Position numbers and translations under genes: made by a program | Notes under the pieces: model-generated | Databases searched by the model: none | What the model was told of the DNA's origin: nothing | The model's input: only the letters and a program-made list of their open reading frames with translations | Shown: positions 22,517 to 33,857 of the stretch, in pieces | Numbering within the stretch: position 1 is the first letter of the stretch | Layout of the letters: each line of letters begins with the position of its first letter | Assembly: GCA_963691655.1 (NCBI GenBank) | Contig: OY829326.1 | Coordinates: forward strand, 37,599,989 to 37,663,988 | From: Toxonevra muliebris | Taxonomy: Eukaryota; Arthropoda; Insecta; Diptera; Pallopteridae | DNA length: 64,000 nt | Direction: 5' to 3'

Positions 22517-22653
22517 AGCTCGATAGTCTAGTGGATAGTGCACTAGACTTCCACCCAAGAGGTTGTGGCTTCGATTTCTGTTTTGGTCTGGTGGTTAATT
22601 CTCATAACGTTTTTATATTCACTATCGACATGAAGTGAATGAAAATTATATCT
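22517..22653 (+). mobile_element. tRNA-derived SINE, truncated copy
   Basis: CTCGATAGTCTAGTGGATAG, then TGCACTAGACTT and a shared internal stretch TATTCACTATCGACATGAAG match the fuller SINE at 58137 with scattered changes. The A box is recognisable. The B box is damaged (GCTTCGATTTC instead of GGTTCGATTCC). The 3' half with the (AACCT)n tail is missing and the match stops in a CT-rich run. It is an older, dead copy. Confidence 0.75.
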
Positions 22654-22707
22654 ATCTTTCTTCCTTTCTTTCTATCATAACTTAGGGCTTTGGTACAATG
22701 GATTTTA

Positions 22708-23957
22708 CAGTGTGACCCAGAATAAGTGTCACTAAAATAAAGTGCAATAAAAACCAAAGTAGTCATTGAAATTTTATGATTTCTTTTTTTTTTTTTGTTA
22801 AGATATATTACAAAAGAAGAGAAATCAGGTCGTTAATTCAAATCGTTCGCCTTTCTCTTTGATTGTTTGGCTCAAACATTTGAAGACTGATTCGCAGCGG
22901 CCCACACCATATCTGGATTCATTTCGTTCCACATCTGTATCAGCCGAGCTTTGATTGATTGATCAACATTTAGGCCTCCCGTAATGCCAATTTTGCTCAG
23001 CATATGTCCCCATACACAGAAGGCAAGAGGATTAAAATCTGGCGACGCAGCTGCCCATTCTTTGGTTGATATAAAATCATGCAAATTTTGCTGACACCAG
23101 TATTGAATTCGTTTTGCCTGGTGTGATGGAGCAGAATCTTGCTGGATCGCCATATAACTCCTGAGTATGAGGTAATAGATGGCCTTCTAAAACGTGCTTA
23201 ATGTAATAATTAGTATCGATTTTGACCCCTCGATTTATGAAAAGAAGCGGTAATTTGCCATTCGATGAAATTGGTCCCCAAACCATTACCTTTGAGACAT
23301 TCTGATACCGTTTCACGGCTCATTTATTCCTGAGAACGTCTGCGAGACTCGCTGCATACACGCTATTGTTTTGTTAATTGTGGCTATCTTATTGTAGACA
23401 TATTTTTTCATCAGAAAATAAAAATTCATCTCCTTCATGCCAACGCAATAGCTCTCTGCTTTTTCCAATTCGAGGGTTGTGAGCCCTAGATCATTTTTCG
23501 ATGTCCGCTGCATTAATGACCTGGATACCTGCACTTTTTTTGCAATAGAACAACCCGATTGAACTGAATTTCGTCTAATTCTTTCTCTGAGGCATTTTAA
23601 GATCCCTGTTGTTCTCGTTGTTCGCTTGCGTCCAAAAATTTCTTCAAAATTTCACAACTTTCCGTTTCTTTAAATCGTTTTATAGTTCTATAAATAAATA
23701 TTTTTTCAATATCAAACGATTTTAGCTTCCGAATAAACTCCCACATTTTTAATTTTTTTAAATTTACATTTACAACTAGCTCTCGTTTAGCTTCCATTAC
23801 GATACTTATCTTAAAATGATTGAAATCGTGAACTGTTTGCACTTTTCCTTTTCGGAATTCAATTTGAAAAAGCATGGCATACTTAAAAACTTTTTAAATT
23901 GAATTTTTTAAGATTAGGAGCAAAGCAAAAAACAGTGACATATATTTTGGGCGCCTG
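22708..23957 (-). mobile_element. Tc1/mariner element with DD37D-type spacing
   Basis: Inverted ends CAGTGTGACCCAGAATAAGT (left, from about 22708) and, reversed at the right (to about 23957), CAGGCGCCCAAAATATATGT, both followed by GTCACT, delimit about 1.25 kb. The interior encodes a decayed transposase on the minus strand. CAGTG-type starts are usual for the superfamily. Clear TA duplications could not be set because the ends are diverged. Confidence 0.7.
22825..23877 (-). pseudogene. Tc1/mariner transposase (DD37D-like), decayed
   Basis: Minus-strand pieces in several frames give an N-terminal helix-turn-helix region (IYRTIKRFKETES), a middle block KVMVWGPISSNGKLPLLFI with DTNYYIKHVLEGHLLPH, and the catalytic end QQDSAPSHQAKRIQYWCQQN followed by SPDFNPLAFCVWGHM. 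The residue expected to be the third catalytic acid, Asp in NPLD, reads Ala (NPLAF). Counting to that position leaves 37 residues after the Asp of QQDSAP, the spacing of maT-like DD37D elements. The C-terminal SQTIKEKGERFE is in another frame. At least three frame breaks make this a pseudogene. Family assignment is by motif spacing only. Confidence 0.75.
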
Positions 23958-25273
23958 ACTTTTTGGTCGTCACATCCTTCAGATAGTAATAACATTCAAA
24001 TTTTGTCAGAGTTATTACGTGCATTCTCATTCTCATTGTAGAAAAATGACAAATTTTGAAAAGTATGGAAGTATTTCAAATTTCCGATATCAAAAAAAAG
24101 AAATTTTTTTAAGGAATAATCTAGTTTCATGATGTACTATAAGAAAATCTACTTTAAAACTTGTAAAAATATATTAGACTCTTAAAAATTATAAATTTTG
24201 GGAAATTTTGGTGCATATCAAAAAAATAATTTTGCTTCTTCTCATATTCACTTCAACTTCTTGTTCTCAACTTCTAGACGAACATTTAATGATTATCTCG
24301 GAGACTGACGTCTTGATTAATAACTTTTTCCAATCAGTAAAAACCAGATGCTGATTCAAGAAGTTTTTCGATCTAATATGTAATATGTAATTTAGAATTC
24401 TGTTGAGGAAACGAGAAATGCAATGAAAATTTTCGTATTTGGAACCGTGATCCCTAAAAAGGTGGGAAGGAGATAATTCTTCAATTTGAATACAAAGAAT
24501 ATTTTTCCCTTTAAATGTTTGCTTCTTTTCTCAACCGTTTATTTCATAAGGATATGTTCAACAAATATTTATTAAAAAATAAAATAAATAACTTTCTTTA
24601 TCACCAAACATGTATACTTTAAAATTAGCATTATTTTAGAAACACTTATTTTGACAACTCAATGAGCTTTGACTTAAGATCCGTGACCCAAAACTAGTCT
24701 TCAGTCCCCATCTGGACAAGAAAAGTTGATTTTTCTTTTACAGTGTAATATACAAGTAACAAGTGGTATAACCAGTTATTTTGGTAGAAAGAGATTAGAT
24801 TCTTGTATTACTATGATTTTTAATTTTATGGGTTTTTTTGAGTTTACAAACACTCACTTTTCAATTTTTGCTATAAGTCACCGAACAACTAAATTGATCA
24901 CTGATGAGAAACTGGCGAAAACTGTTTCGAAAATGTCAGATTAGGTATCGGTCTTGACCATCTTCGTTAAAAAAAATATATGTTCACGTTAGGTTCAGTT
25001 AAGGCCGTAAAATGACGGAGCCGAAAACTTAGAGTGTAAAAACTCTTTGGAATCCAACTAGCTACCATAGAAAGTAAAAATTCATTGTCATTTGGGAATC
25101 TTAAATAGTACAAAGCTCTTTTCTCAAAACTTAAAATAAACCATAGTGATGAAAACAAAGTTTTTTTGACATCCTTGGCTCAAATCCAGGACCTCTGAAT
25201 TCGAAAAGTCTCTCTGAGCTAAAGATACAATCTGATTTCCATAATGAGAGATTTTATATGGCTATGATATACA
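23958..25273. other. Intron stretch, no gene seen
   Basis: AT-rich sequence without recognisable transposon ends or exons. It contains CTGATGA at about 24904 next to GAAA motifs, which I examined and rejected as a ribozyme. Confidence 0.4.
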
Positions 25274-26240
25274 CAGAGCTGCAAAAGATTGCAGGCTTTT
25301 TAAGTTTGAAGACAAATGACTTCTAAAAAAAAGTGATTGCAATATTCCAGCCTATTTGTGAATGCAGAAATAAGACTGTGAAGTCACAATTCATAGTGAA
25401 GTCAATGACTTATCCTTCATTTTTGAAGTCATGGATGATCAGTCTCTTATTTGTAGTCCTGATCTCTATAATATATTGATTGACTTGAAGTCATTCATTC
25501 TGAAGTCATTTAAAATCAATTGAAGTCATTTGAAGCCGATTGAAGTCATTTGATGAAGTCAATTGACTTCATCAAAATAAATTGAATTCATGGAAACCAC
25601 TTGGAAGTTATTTAAGTTATTTTTTCAGAATTTTACACATTTTTATGTTCACACTTATTACGAATTATTTCTCTTCTATGTTCCTTTTAAATTTTTTTCT
25701 TCATCAGTAAACAAATTTTGTAATTATATTTGTATCTAATATAAAATTTTGGTTATTCGATGTTCTATTTATGTATGTGGGTACTTATATGTATGTATGT
25801 AAAAGCTGAGATGTATAAATTGTTTTTTCACAACTGTCTATTGTCGTTAAAATCAAGAAGAGCTTTTTTATGTTTAATTAAATAATTATACTACTTATAA
25901 ATACTATATATTTTTTATCATTCAATAATGGACTTCACTCACTAAAGATGAAGTCTCGATTGAGTGCAAGACTTCAAACCAATTTGAAGTCATGATAGTG
26001 GCTTGGAACCAAGTTGAAGTCATGACTGCGACTTCAAGTATAATGTAAAGTCATGTGAATAATTGTGACTTATTTGCCTTGAAATTGTTTGTTATAATCA
26101 ATGAGCATTCATTGACTTCAAAAAGACTTTTAAAGTCATAAGTCTCAAATGAAATCAAAGACTGTAATCAGAAAACGTAATTCATTTCCAGTGACTTCAA
26201 TGAATACAGTTTGAAATGGCTGCAATCTTTTACAGCTCTG
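25274..26240. mobile_element. 967-bp hAT-type MITE rich in GAAGTCA motifs
   Basis: The left end CAGAGCTGCAAAAGATTGCA matches, reversed, the right end TGCAATCTTTTACAGCTCTG with one mismatch. A perfect 8-bp target duplication GATATACA lies at 25266-25273 and 26241-26248. CAGAG-type TIRs with 8-bp duplications are the signature of hAT transposons. There is no transposase. The interior consists largely of repeated TGAAGTCA/TGACTTCA words in both orientations, in two arms (about 25375-25620 and 25925-26200), separated by AT-rich filler. These words may have been transposase-binding subterminal repeats, as in other hAT elements; that is inference. Confidence 0.88.
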
Positions 26241-26248
26241 GATATACA

Positions 26249-29200
26249 TGTATTTGTTTTATATATATATATGTATACATGTATATAATATCTTACATGA
26301 AAAATCATGTCAATGGCCTTCTCTACTTACCTGCTATTACCTGCAGAATTTTGACACTATTTATTTTTGTATATCATTATATTTTTTTTCTAAACTCACT
26401 TTCCTTTTTTGTAATAAAAAAAAAATAAAGTAATTGAATGTAATATTACAAAATTTATTATGCTCATGTGAAACTGACGCTTTTGTCTACTATTGCAAAA
26501 AACAAACAAATCTAAAACAAAACTATTTATTGTTTTTATTGTCTTCTTTTTTTTTTTGAATTATTTTCGTTAGAGTGTGCCATTTCGTTGCTTTTCAACA
26601 TAAATCCTTTCCTTTTTTTTAATTTTGGTATTACTTATTCTTCTACTATGTAGTGCAAATTGTCCACATATGTCATTCCCCAAAGGCACATCCAACCAAA
26701 CCCACACACACACACACACACACATGTGTAAACATAAGAAATTTGCTTTGATTTTGGAATAAATTCAATTTCATGACAAATTTCTACAATCTAAATCAAT
26801 TCCTTAAGGGGTTTACCGAGCGGGCTGGTGCAAGTTACAACTGAATGGACAGCAATGAGAAGAATGAGTTTCTAAAATAACCTTAGGCAATTGAAAGAAT
26901 GAACAGAGAAAATACAATGAATTTAGTGTTTGGATAGGGAACGAACCGAACCGAACCAACAGGAAGATTTTAATTTTTTACTTTTCTCTCGGCAATTTCA
27001 CACTACGATGCAAACAAAAATAGCAGTAATAAAATAAAACAAAATCAAATGATGATGAAATTTTCGGTAGTGAAGTTGAGTTGTGAGTTTGAGCTAAGAG
27101 CTGAGAGCTGAGGCGCAAAGTGCAAATGAATGTGCAAAGCATGAAATTGAAAATTAGATACATACAAATTACAAAATAATTTCATTGTCCAAAGAAACTT
27201 GGATGGAAATGAAAAATGATTGGACTACAAATGCATACAACAAGTGTGGAATAGATATAATTTTGGGGTAGTCAGGCTGGCAGGCTGGCACATTATGCTT
27301 CGAATTCGAGTTAATTTAAATAATAAGTATAAATTTATGATTTTACGACTTTTTTACGCAATTTTGAATTTTCTGTTTGAAGTCGTAAAACACCGTCATT
27401 TTTATGCACGTAGTTTACAACTTTTTGAAAATTTTTAGAATTCATGCTGCTGTCTTTTGGCATTTCGATCATAAAGTTTCGCTAGCATATCCTGTGGTTT
27501 CGTTTCGCCCGTTCACTTTATCATAAATATGCAAAATTTTTCAACTGTGATTTACGTCAATCTTAGAGAAGCACAGCGATGAACGCGTGACATAACAAAA
27601 ATGCTGCATCCGAAATCGCTTTACGTTAGCGGTGCCAAAAAAAAAAATAAAAAAAGAAGAGAAAGCAACACGGCGAGCTACTGAAAATAAGAGAGAGAAA
27701 AAATAGTGATGTAAATTATAAACGCGGTATGACAGAAGGGTCTCGTAAACAGAATAAACAGAAGCGCAATAAACAAAGACAATTTTATTGTTATATACTA
27801 TTGCGCTGATGTTGCTGTTGTTGCTGCTCTTATAGCTGTTGCTCTGGCTGTTGTTGCTACTGCTGCTGCTGGTCTTGTTATTGCTGGTGCTTTTGTTAGT
27901 ATATATCTCTTTCTTTTTCTCCTCTATAGCTTCTCTGTTTTCGCATTCCATTAAAGAAATTATGACAAACTCTAACCAGAAACAATGTTGGCAAGCATAA
28001 TTTTAAAGCACAATAACAGCAACAGCAATAACATGAGCAATAATAATTTATACATAAAGGACAATGACTTGTTGTCTGTAAAGAATGAATGAAAGAATGA
28101 ATGACTGACAGAATCGCAGGAAGAAGTAGAAAGAGACTGCTGAAAATAGAAAGTTAAATAGAAATAAAATGAATACAAAAAATCTAGTATTTAGTAGGTA
28201 TGTATGTGGTAGTAAAAGATGAAAAATAAAATAAAAGTAAAGTTGGTTGTTGATTTACGTTTATTTTGTTGAACCCTGACAGTGTTGCATTTCAGCAATT
28301 AGTATATATGTATGTGTTAGTGTGAGTGTGTGCTTATGTGTGTCGAAAAATAAATGAATAGAAAATGAAAACTCATAGTAATATATGTATATATAAAATA
28401 AAGTGAGTAGTTTAGCATAGTATATTAAAGATCTCATATTACCGCCGCCATACACAATAAGAATGAGACTTCACTACGCAAATTAAAGTCCATTAAAAAT
28501 TACTAAAACGAGCAAAAAATATATGTGAAAATGAAAAAAATAGAAGAAATCTTGCGCTCGCACTCAGAAACAAGAAATATAATTTGTGTAACTGTATATG
28601 TAACTATAAGCTCTTCCTCTTTATACAATTTATATGCCGCTGGCAGGCTCACACTACAATATATATATATATATATATATGTTTATATAGGCATGTGTGT
28701 GTGTGTGAGTATGTGTTTCCTTTTTTAAATACGACACTCGACCCATATTTCATTGTTAACATTTTTCTACAACACAATATATGTATATGTGTGTATATAA
28801 TTTGCGCTCAATTTTAACACTCACACTTGCAGCGCTGACATTCATGTGTATGTATATGTATTTGTGTCTGTGTGTACTTTTCTGACATAATGAAACATTT
28901 AAGAATTGACAAAATAACTTGCCAACATATGCCCAAAAGTGCTTTTTAATTTACAAAAGAAAAATGACACTCACACACATATACACTGTATGTGAGTCCA
29001 TTCTAAAGTTGAAAAAAAAAAAATTCATTCTCAAGAATTTTATACTTTAGGGAGACACATCATCAACAACAATAATAATATGTAATATTGATGTCAACTC
29101 ATATATATATATACCATAAACCTAAAATATGGGCACACACACACACACACCCAAACACACACTTATATTAACTTGGCTAGTATCTCACACTCATAAATCG

Positions 29201-29883
29201 TCCTGTCTCTATTGTGCCACTCCACTCCACTCACTCAATCACTCGCCTCCTCACTCTTTCCGAATGCTGCGAACTATCAAAATTCAATTTGTGTTGTACA
29301 AATTTTTAGGCCACATGTCACACCCTATAATTTCATGTTGCTGCTTCTTCATTTCTTCGGTTTTTTTTTTTTTTTGCTTCTGTGCTTTTGTGTAAGCGTA
29401 CCCCCCAGCCTCCTCCTTCCTTTTTCTCTGAGTCATTTACACACAATAATTGAATTGAATTGAATTCTGTAAGGAAAAGACATTTTTAAAAGTTTTAATT
29501 GTGTGTTAAATAATGGTCGTGAATTGTGAACATCGCCTTAATTAACAACGAAAATTATCACAATTCACATTTTCTTAATTCAATTTCATTTATATTTCAT
29601 GTGTTATATACACTCTTATTTTAAATGACTCACAGTATATGCTGCAGAAATATGTTTTTAAATAAAGAAAGTCATGAAAACATACGAACTGCTGGTAGAC
29701 AGAAATCTACTCATTAATTATGGGTCATAATGAGGTAGACATTTTAAAGTAATTAACCCAGCAATGCTGAGTGCCTTTTTTTTATACAAAAAATAACGCG
29801 AAGATTGCTGCAAGCGATAGTGTTTACCAGTTAATGGAGCTCAGTGATTCCTACCGATCTGAGCAACTATGTTTTTAAATTTT
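26249..29883. other. Intron stretch with microsatellites
   Basis: Contains CA repeats (26701-26723 and 29132-29148), a TA repeat (28660-28681), CTG/TTG-rich patches at 27805-27900 and 28010-28040, and poly-T runs. A truncated relative of the TTAA-flanked MITEs may start at 29756 (TTAACCCAGCAATGCTGAGT). I see no exon or RNA gene. Confidence 0.45.
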
Positions 29884-30919
29884 GGCCCTTATTATGAGCT
29901 GCTTTCAACGTTCGACCTTCGCTGGTTATCGAATGTAAAATTCGTATTATGAGCAGTGCAACCCTGTCGAAATTTTCGTTGCGCATCGAATTTTCTGTCG
30001 AACGCAATTTTGCTTTCGATACGGTGCATGCTGAGTAATAATTGTTGAAAATTTAAGTATTTTGCTATTTTTTTTTGCTTTTTGAGGACTGAAAACTAAT
30101 TTTAAATGGTTTTAAACAGTTTTTGTAAATTTTTTGCTGGTTCAAAATGGTGAGCAACACATTGCAGTTATAGAAACTTGTGTCATTGTTGGAAAGCAAA
30201 ACCTCTAATTGCAAACGGTATTTCTCCAAAAATTCTGACGACGAAGAAAGAACTAAATGGTTTAGGATCAACCAATAATTCTCGGCATTCCGCTTTTATT
30301 AGCAAAATATACTTTTGCTTGTATAATTGAATTTTATTCATCTTTGGCAAATACAATTTTCCAAGACATCTAAAGCCTCTGATAATACCACAGACACCAT
30401 GGGCTGTGCAAGTCCAAGAGTATTCTCATTCCCAATTGCTGCCAATTTTAATATTTTTGGAATTGATTTTGCTCTTGTGCATTGCTTGAGCAGTTCATCT
30501 ATAGTAGTGATCAAGCCCAAAAACGCCTCTTTGGTCAGTCAAAAGTTCTATAGAAATCTGTACACGAATTTTGTAGATGCTAAAGCTTTTTCGAAAGGCT
30601 GCATTTAATCGTTTTCTACTTCTGGCCAGTTCCATCATGATCTCATCATCTTCCTATGAATCGTTGTACCATTATTTCGTTATATGTAGTCATAACTATT
30701 TCGTTCTAATTTTTTCTACTTAATTTTTAATCAAATCGTATTTATTTTTCAAAATGACGATCAGCTGATAGAAACATACTACCGTGAACAACCCAAAATA
30801 AGCGAAATTCACAATAACGCTATTCTCTGTCGAAAGCACATCATAATACCAAACTCAAGTTCGTTCGATCAGGGTATTTGACTACAGTCGAAGATCGAAC
30901 GCAGTTCATAATAAGGGCC
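29884..30919 (-). mobile_element. PIF/Harbinger transposon remnant
   Basis: Inverted ends GGCCCTTATTATGAGCTGC (left) and, reversed, GGCCCTTATTATGAACTGC (right) enclose 1036 bp. TTT flanks both sides (29881-29883 and 30920-30922), consistent with the 3-bp target duplication of the superfamily. On the minus strand around 30520-30260 the coding remnant IPKILKLAAIG, then LGLAQPMVSVVLSEALDVLE and NCICQR, then FNKSGMPRIIG-like sequence in another frame, matches the region of HARBI1-type transposases just before the first catalytic Asp. The rest of the catalytic domain is missing or scrambled. The element is inactive. Confidence 0.78.
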
Positions 30920-30992
30920 TTTGTGTTGCAGAAGATTGGTCCCAATCATACATGGGCAAGCTGCAGTATATATTAAGTGCATTACAAATAGC

Positions 30993-31061
30993 AGTAATCA
31001 GTAAATTTTTAGTGATAACGAAATTTCATTTGCTTTACCAGTAAAATTTTTACTGATTACT
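30993..31061. repeat. 13-bp inverted repeat
   Basis: AGTAATCAGTAAA at 30993-31005 is matched by TTTACTGATTACT at 31049-31061, forming a possible hairpin with a 43-base loop. A very short MITE is possible, but no duplication is evident. Confidence 0.5.
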
Positions 31062-31356
31062 GAAAATACTTACTGGTAGTCATTTAAAAAAAAATTCGAT
31101 TAATTTATTTTCTTTCAAAACTGTATTGCAGATTTGTTATAAGCTATTAGCTTTTCTTAAAACAGGTGAGGGTAATGGGGTATTGTATTTTAGAAAATCA
31201 TTTTAAAGACGCACCAGTTCACAACGTATAAAAGGTGAAAATTTGAAACATTTTTTAAATTTGGGTTTATTTTTACTAAAATCAAGTTTACAGATTTTTT
31301 TTGTTCAGTGACCTATAAAAGAATTTCATGGGCAACATATTTCTTGAGCATATTAA

Positions 31357-31441
31357 CCCTCTATCGACCCGCGTAATGGGTCAAAAATGTAACTTTTTTT
31401 GAAAAGGGCAAAAAATTCTCAGAACGGTGGGCACTAAAGGG
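31357..31441. mobile_element. piggyBac-type mini-MITE (85 bp)
   Basis: Begins CCCTCTATCGACCC and ends GGGCACTAAAGGG, with TTAA on both sides (31353-31356 and 31442-31445). The ends are imperfect inverted repeats. The interior differs from the 4313/11040/63853 family, so it is a second TTAA-targeting type. Confidence 0.6.
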
Positions 31442-31445
31442 TTAA

Positions 31446-33483
31446 TATGTTGAAAGAAAATATTCTACGGAATATTTTATTATAAGTTGCTGAACATGCA
31501 AACAAGCTTCAATGGAAAACTAACAAGTTGTTCTATGATTTATTATCCCTAATCTGTTAGAAATAGGCAAACTTTAGACCCGCTTAAAAAGAAAATTAAA
31601 CGTTAACTTTTAAAACGCCGAGACACGTATAATTTTTTTTCTCCAATTTTATCAGACTCCACTTTTAGAACCTTGTTATTTGTTTGTGTTTTTAGGAATT
31701 TCTACTAAAATTTAATTAACTGAGACCTCTGCTGGCGACAGAAGATATTTTTTGATCGAACTAAAATTTTACACACTCTATTCTAGTCCGACTAACTAAC
31801 GTTTTCGCACTATTAGAATTTATTCTTCCAAAAAACAAAAATTGTTTCGACTCACCCTAATGTAGAGTCTTTCAATTACCAAACTCATGGTGTAATAAAT
31901 CGAACTGAGCTACACGTAGTCGCATCAAAAAAAGGAAAAGCTATATTCGGTATTGCTGCATGTAATTTGGAACTATTAGTCTCTCACAAAACCAAATAAG
32001 AATCCCCAGTATCTGTAGAAAATGCCAATGACGTCAGCTTCGCTGCGAAACATGAAATTAAGCTGCACTGAATATGTAAGCATTTCTAGTTTTCATTAAT
32101 CGATGCATACACAGAATAATACCATATCATAAATTTTTGATTTGCCGAATAAAAAACCATAAAATCCCGTGGTGCTTAAGATACAAAGTAAGAAGTAAGG
32201 TTGAATCAGTCACGTTTTATGCAGGCATCATCATAAAATTTCTAAAACAGCAATTGAATGAAATCTGCAGAGATGAGAGGAGGAAGACAAGGGATACCTG
32301 GAGACGGCTCTCATTCTATGATTGTAAGCTAAAGTAAACTATTGGAATTTTTATATATCTAAGTATTTGACTTCATGATAACTTAAGCTAAAGCTGTGCT
32401 TGGATTCAGACATAAGTATTAAAAAATGATAAAGATTTTCATTTTTCTTTTTCTCTCAATAGTTCACATTTTCTTTTGTGAAGTCAATCAGAAGTTTTTA
32501 TTACACAAGTGCATCAAAATATTCAAGCTCGAGTGGTTTAAAGACGAAATGAAAGTAGGCCAACTGACTAACAAAATCTCACAGGATTTGTCTTTTTTAG
32601 CATGTTAAGTTAGCATGTTTTTAAGCCTATTTGTCTATCTTTTGCTGTTAGTAAGTCCATTAAATGAATTAATGTATCATTAGACCTCATCTTCTACTTG
32701 CTTTAAGAATATGGGCCAACAATATCATCATCAATTTTAATTTTGCAAGTTCACATAGTCTTGGTTTGTTCTTCTTCGTAGTTCCTCGTTAGATAACTAT
32801 CATACAGAAACAGCAGCTTACGTAAACTTGCATTCATTGTTTATTATTTATAGTTAACTCGCAGGCTCCTATTTTTTATTAAAAGAAAGGAGTTGGTTCT
32901 ATTTCAGCTGACAAGTTGTGTATAAGTTGAAAAAAAAATGTTTAAAAAAGAATTTTATTTATTTTATTTTTGATATACGCATTGATTAGTTGTTCTTAAA
33001 GTTCTTTGATTATATTTTTATAAGACCTCTTTCGTAATTTTCAATTAACTAAAAAATATATATTTTATCTCCAATATATAATTTAAACTTTTAAATTTCA
33101 AAGACAGTTAAAAGTCTGCCAGAAAATATTATCTAAGTTATTTAGGAAAGCGAAAATTTTACGAAGAATGATGTGTATTGCTGTAGTTAATGAAACAATT
33201 TCAGCAATTTCCCTTTGTTTTGCTCATATGAAAATGCAGCTAGCTTGATTTAATTAGCATTCCAAAAGTATGCAACAAAGTTTTTTTTTTTGTGTTGTGA
33301 ATTTTCACGCTATAAACTATTCAATTTTTAGTTTTTTCGATGCATGCGTGCACCTTAAATTGAAAATTTATTTCTAAGTTATTTTATAAACACATTTTTA
33401 AGAATAATATGTTTTGTAGTACGTAAAATTTTATTAAAAAAAAAAAACAAAAAAACTACAAAGAAGGAACAATAACGTTAAAA
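31446..33483. other. Intron stretch, no gene seen
   Basis: AT-rich. It includes a diverged, reversed copy of the dispersed motif (CCAAAAGTATGCA at 33262-33274) and no recognisable exon, RNA gene or coding transposon part. Confidence 0.4.
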
Positions 33484-33857
33484 AAAATGTATATAGGGGA
33501 AAGGCATGCAGGTTGATTCGGCATACAGGTTGGGACAGTCCAATATTTTTGTTTTTTTTTCCACTAATGGTACGAATGTTTCTGCTGTCACGTTGATATA
33601 ACATCAGTAGTAAATTTTTTATTACAGAGAGACCTACTTGTTGCCATTTCTTATGTTTCAAACAGAATATCCAACAAATTTTTGTGAAAAAAGTGAATTT
33701 GAGAATTTTCTAAACGTAAAAAAGTGTAGTTATTGAAGCCGAACAAAAAGGTTAATTTAATATTCGTACCAGAGTTATTGCTCTATTTTAATGTTCCGAA
33801 GGAATTTTGAACATATCTTGTATAGTGAAAAAAATATTACATCATTTCAAAATATCG

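Noticed and set aside
24895..24945. CTGATGA followed by a GAAAC..GTTTC hairpin and GAAA, resembling another hammerhead
   Set aside because: Stem II could form, but stem III would have a single pair and the sequences that should make stem I do not pair (A opposite A). I treat it as chance.
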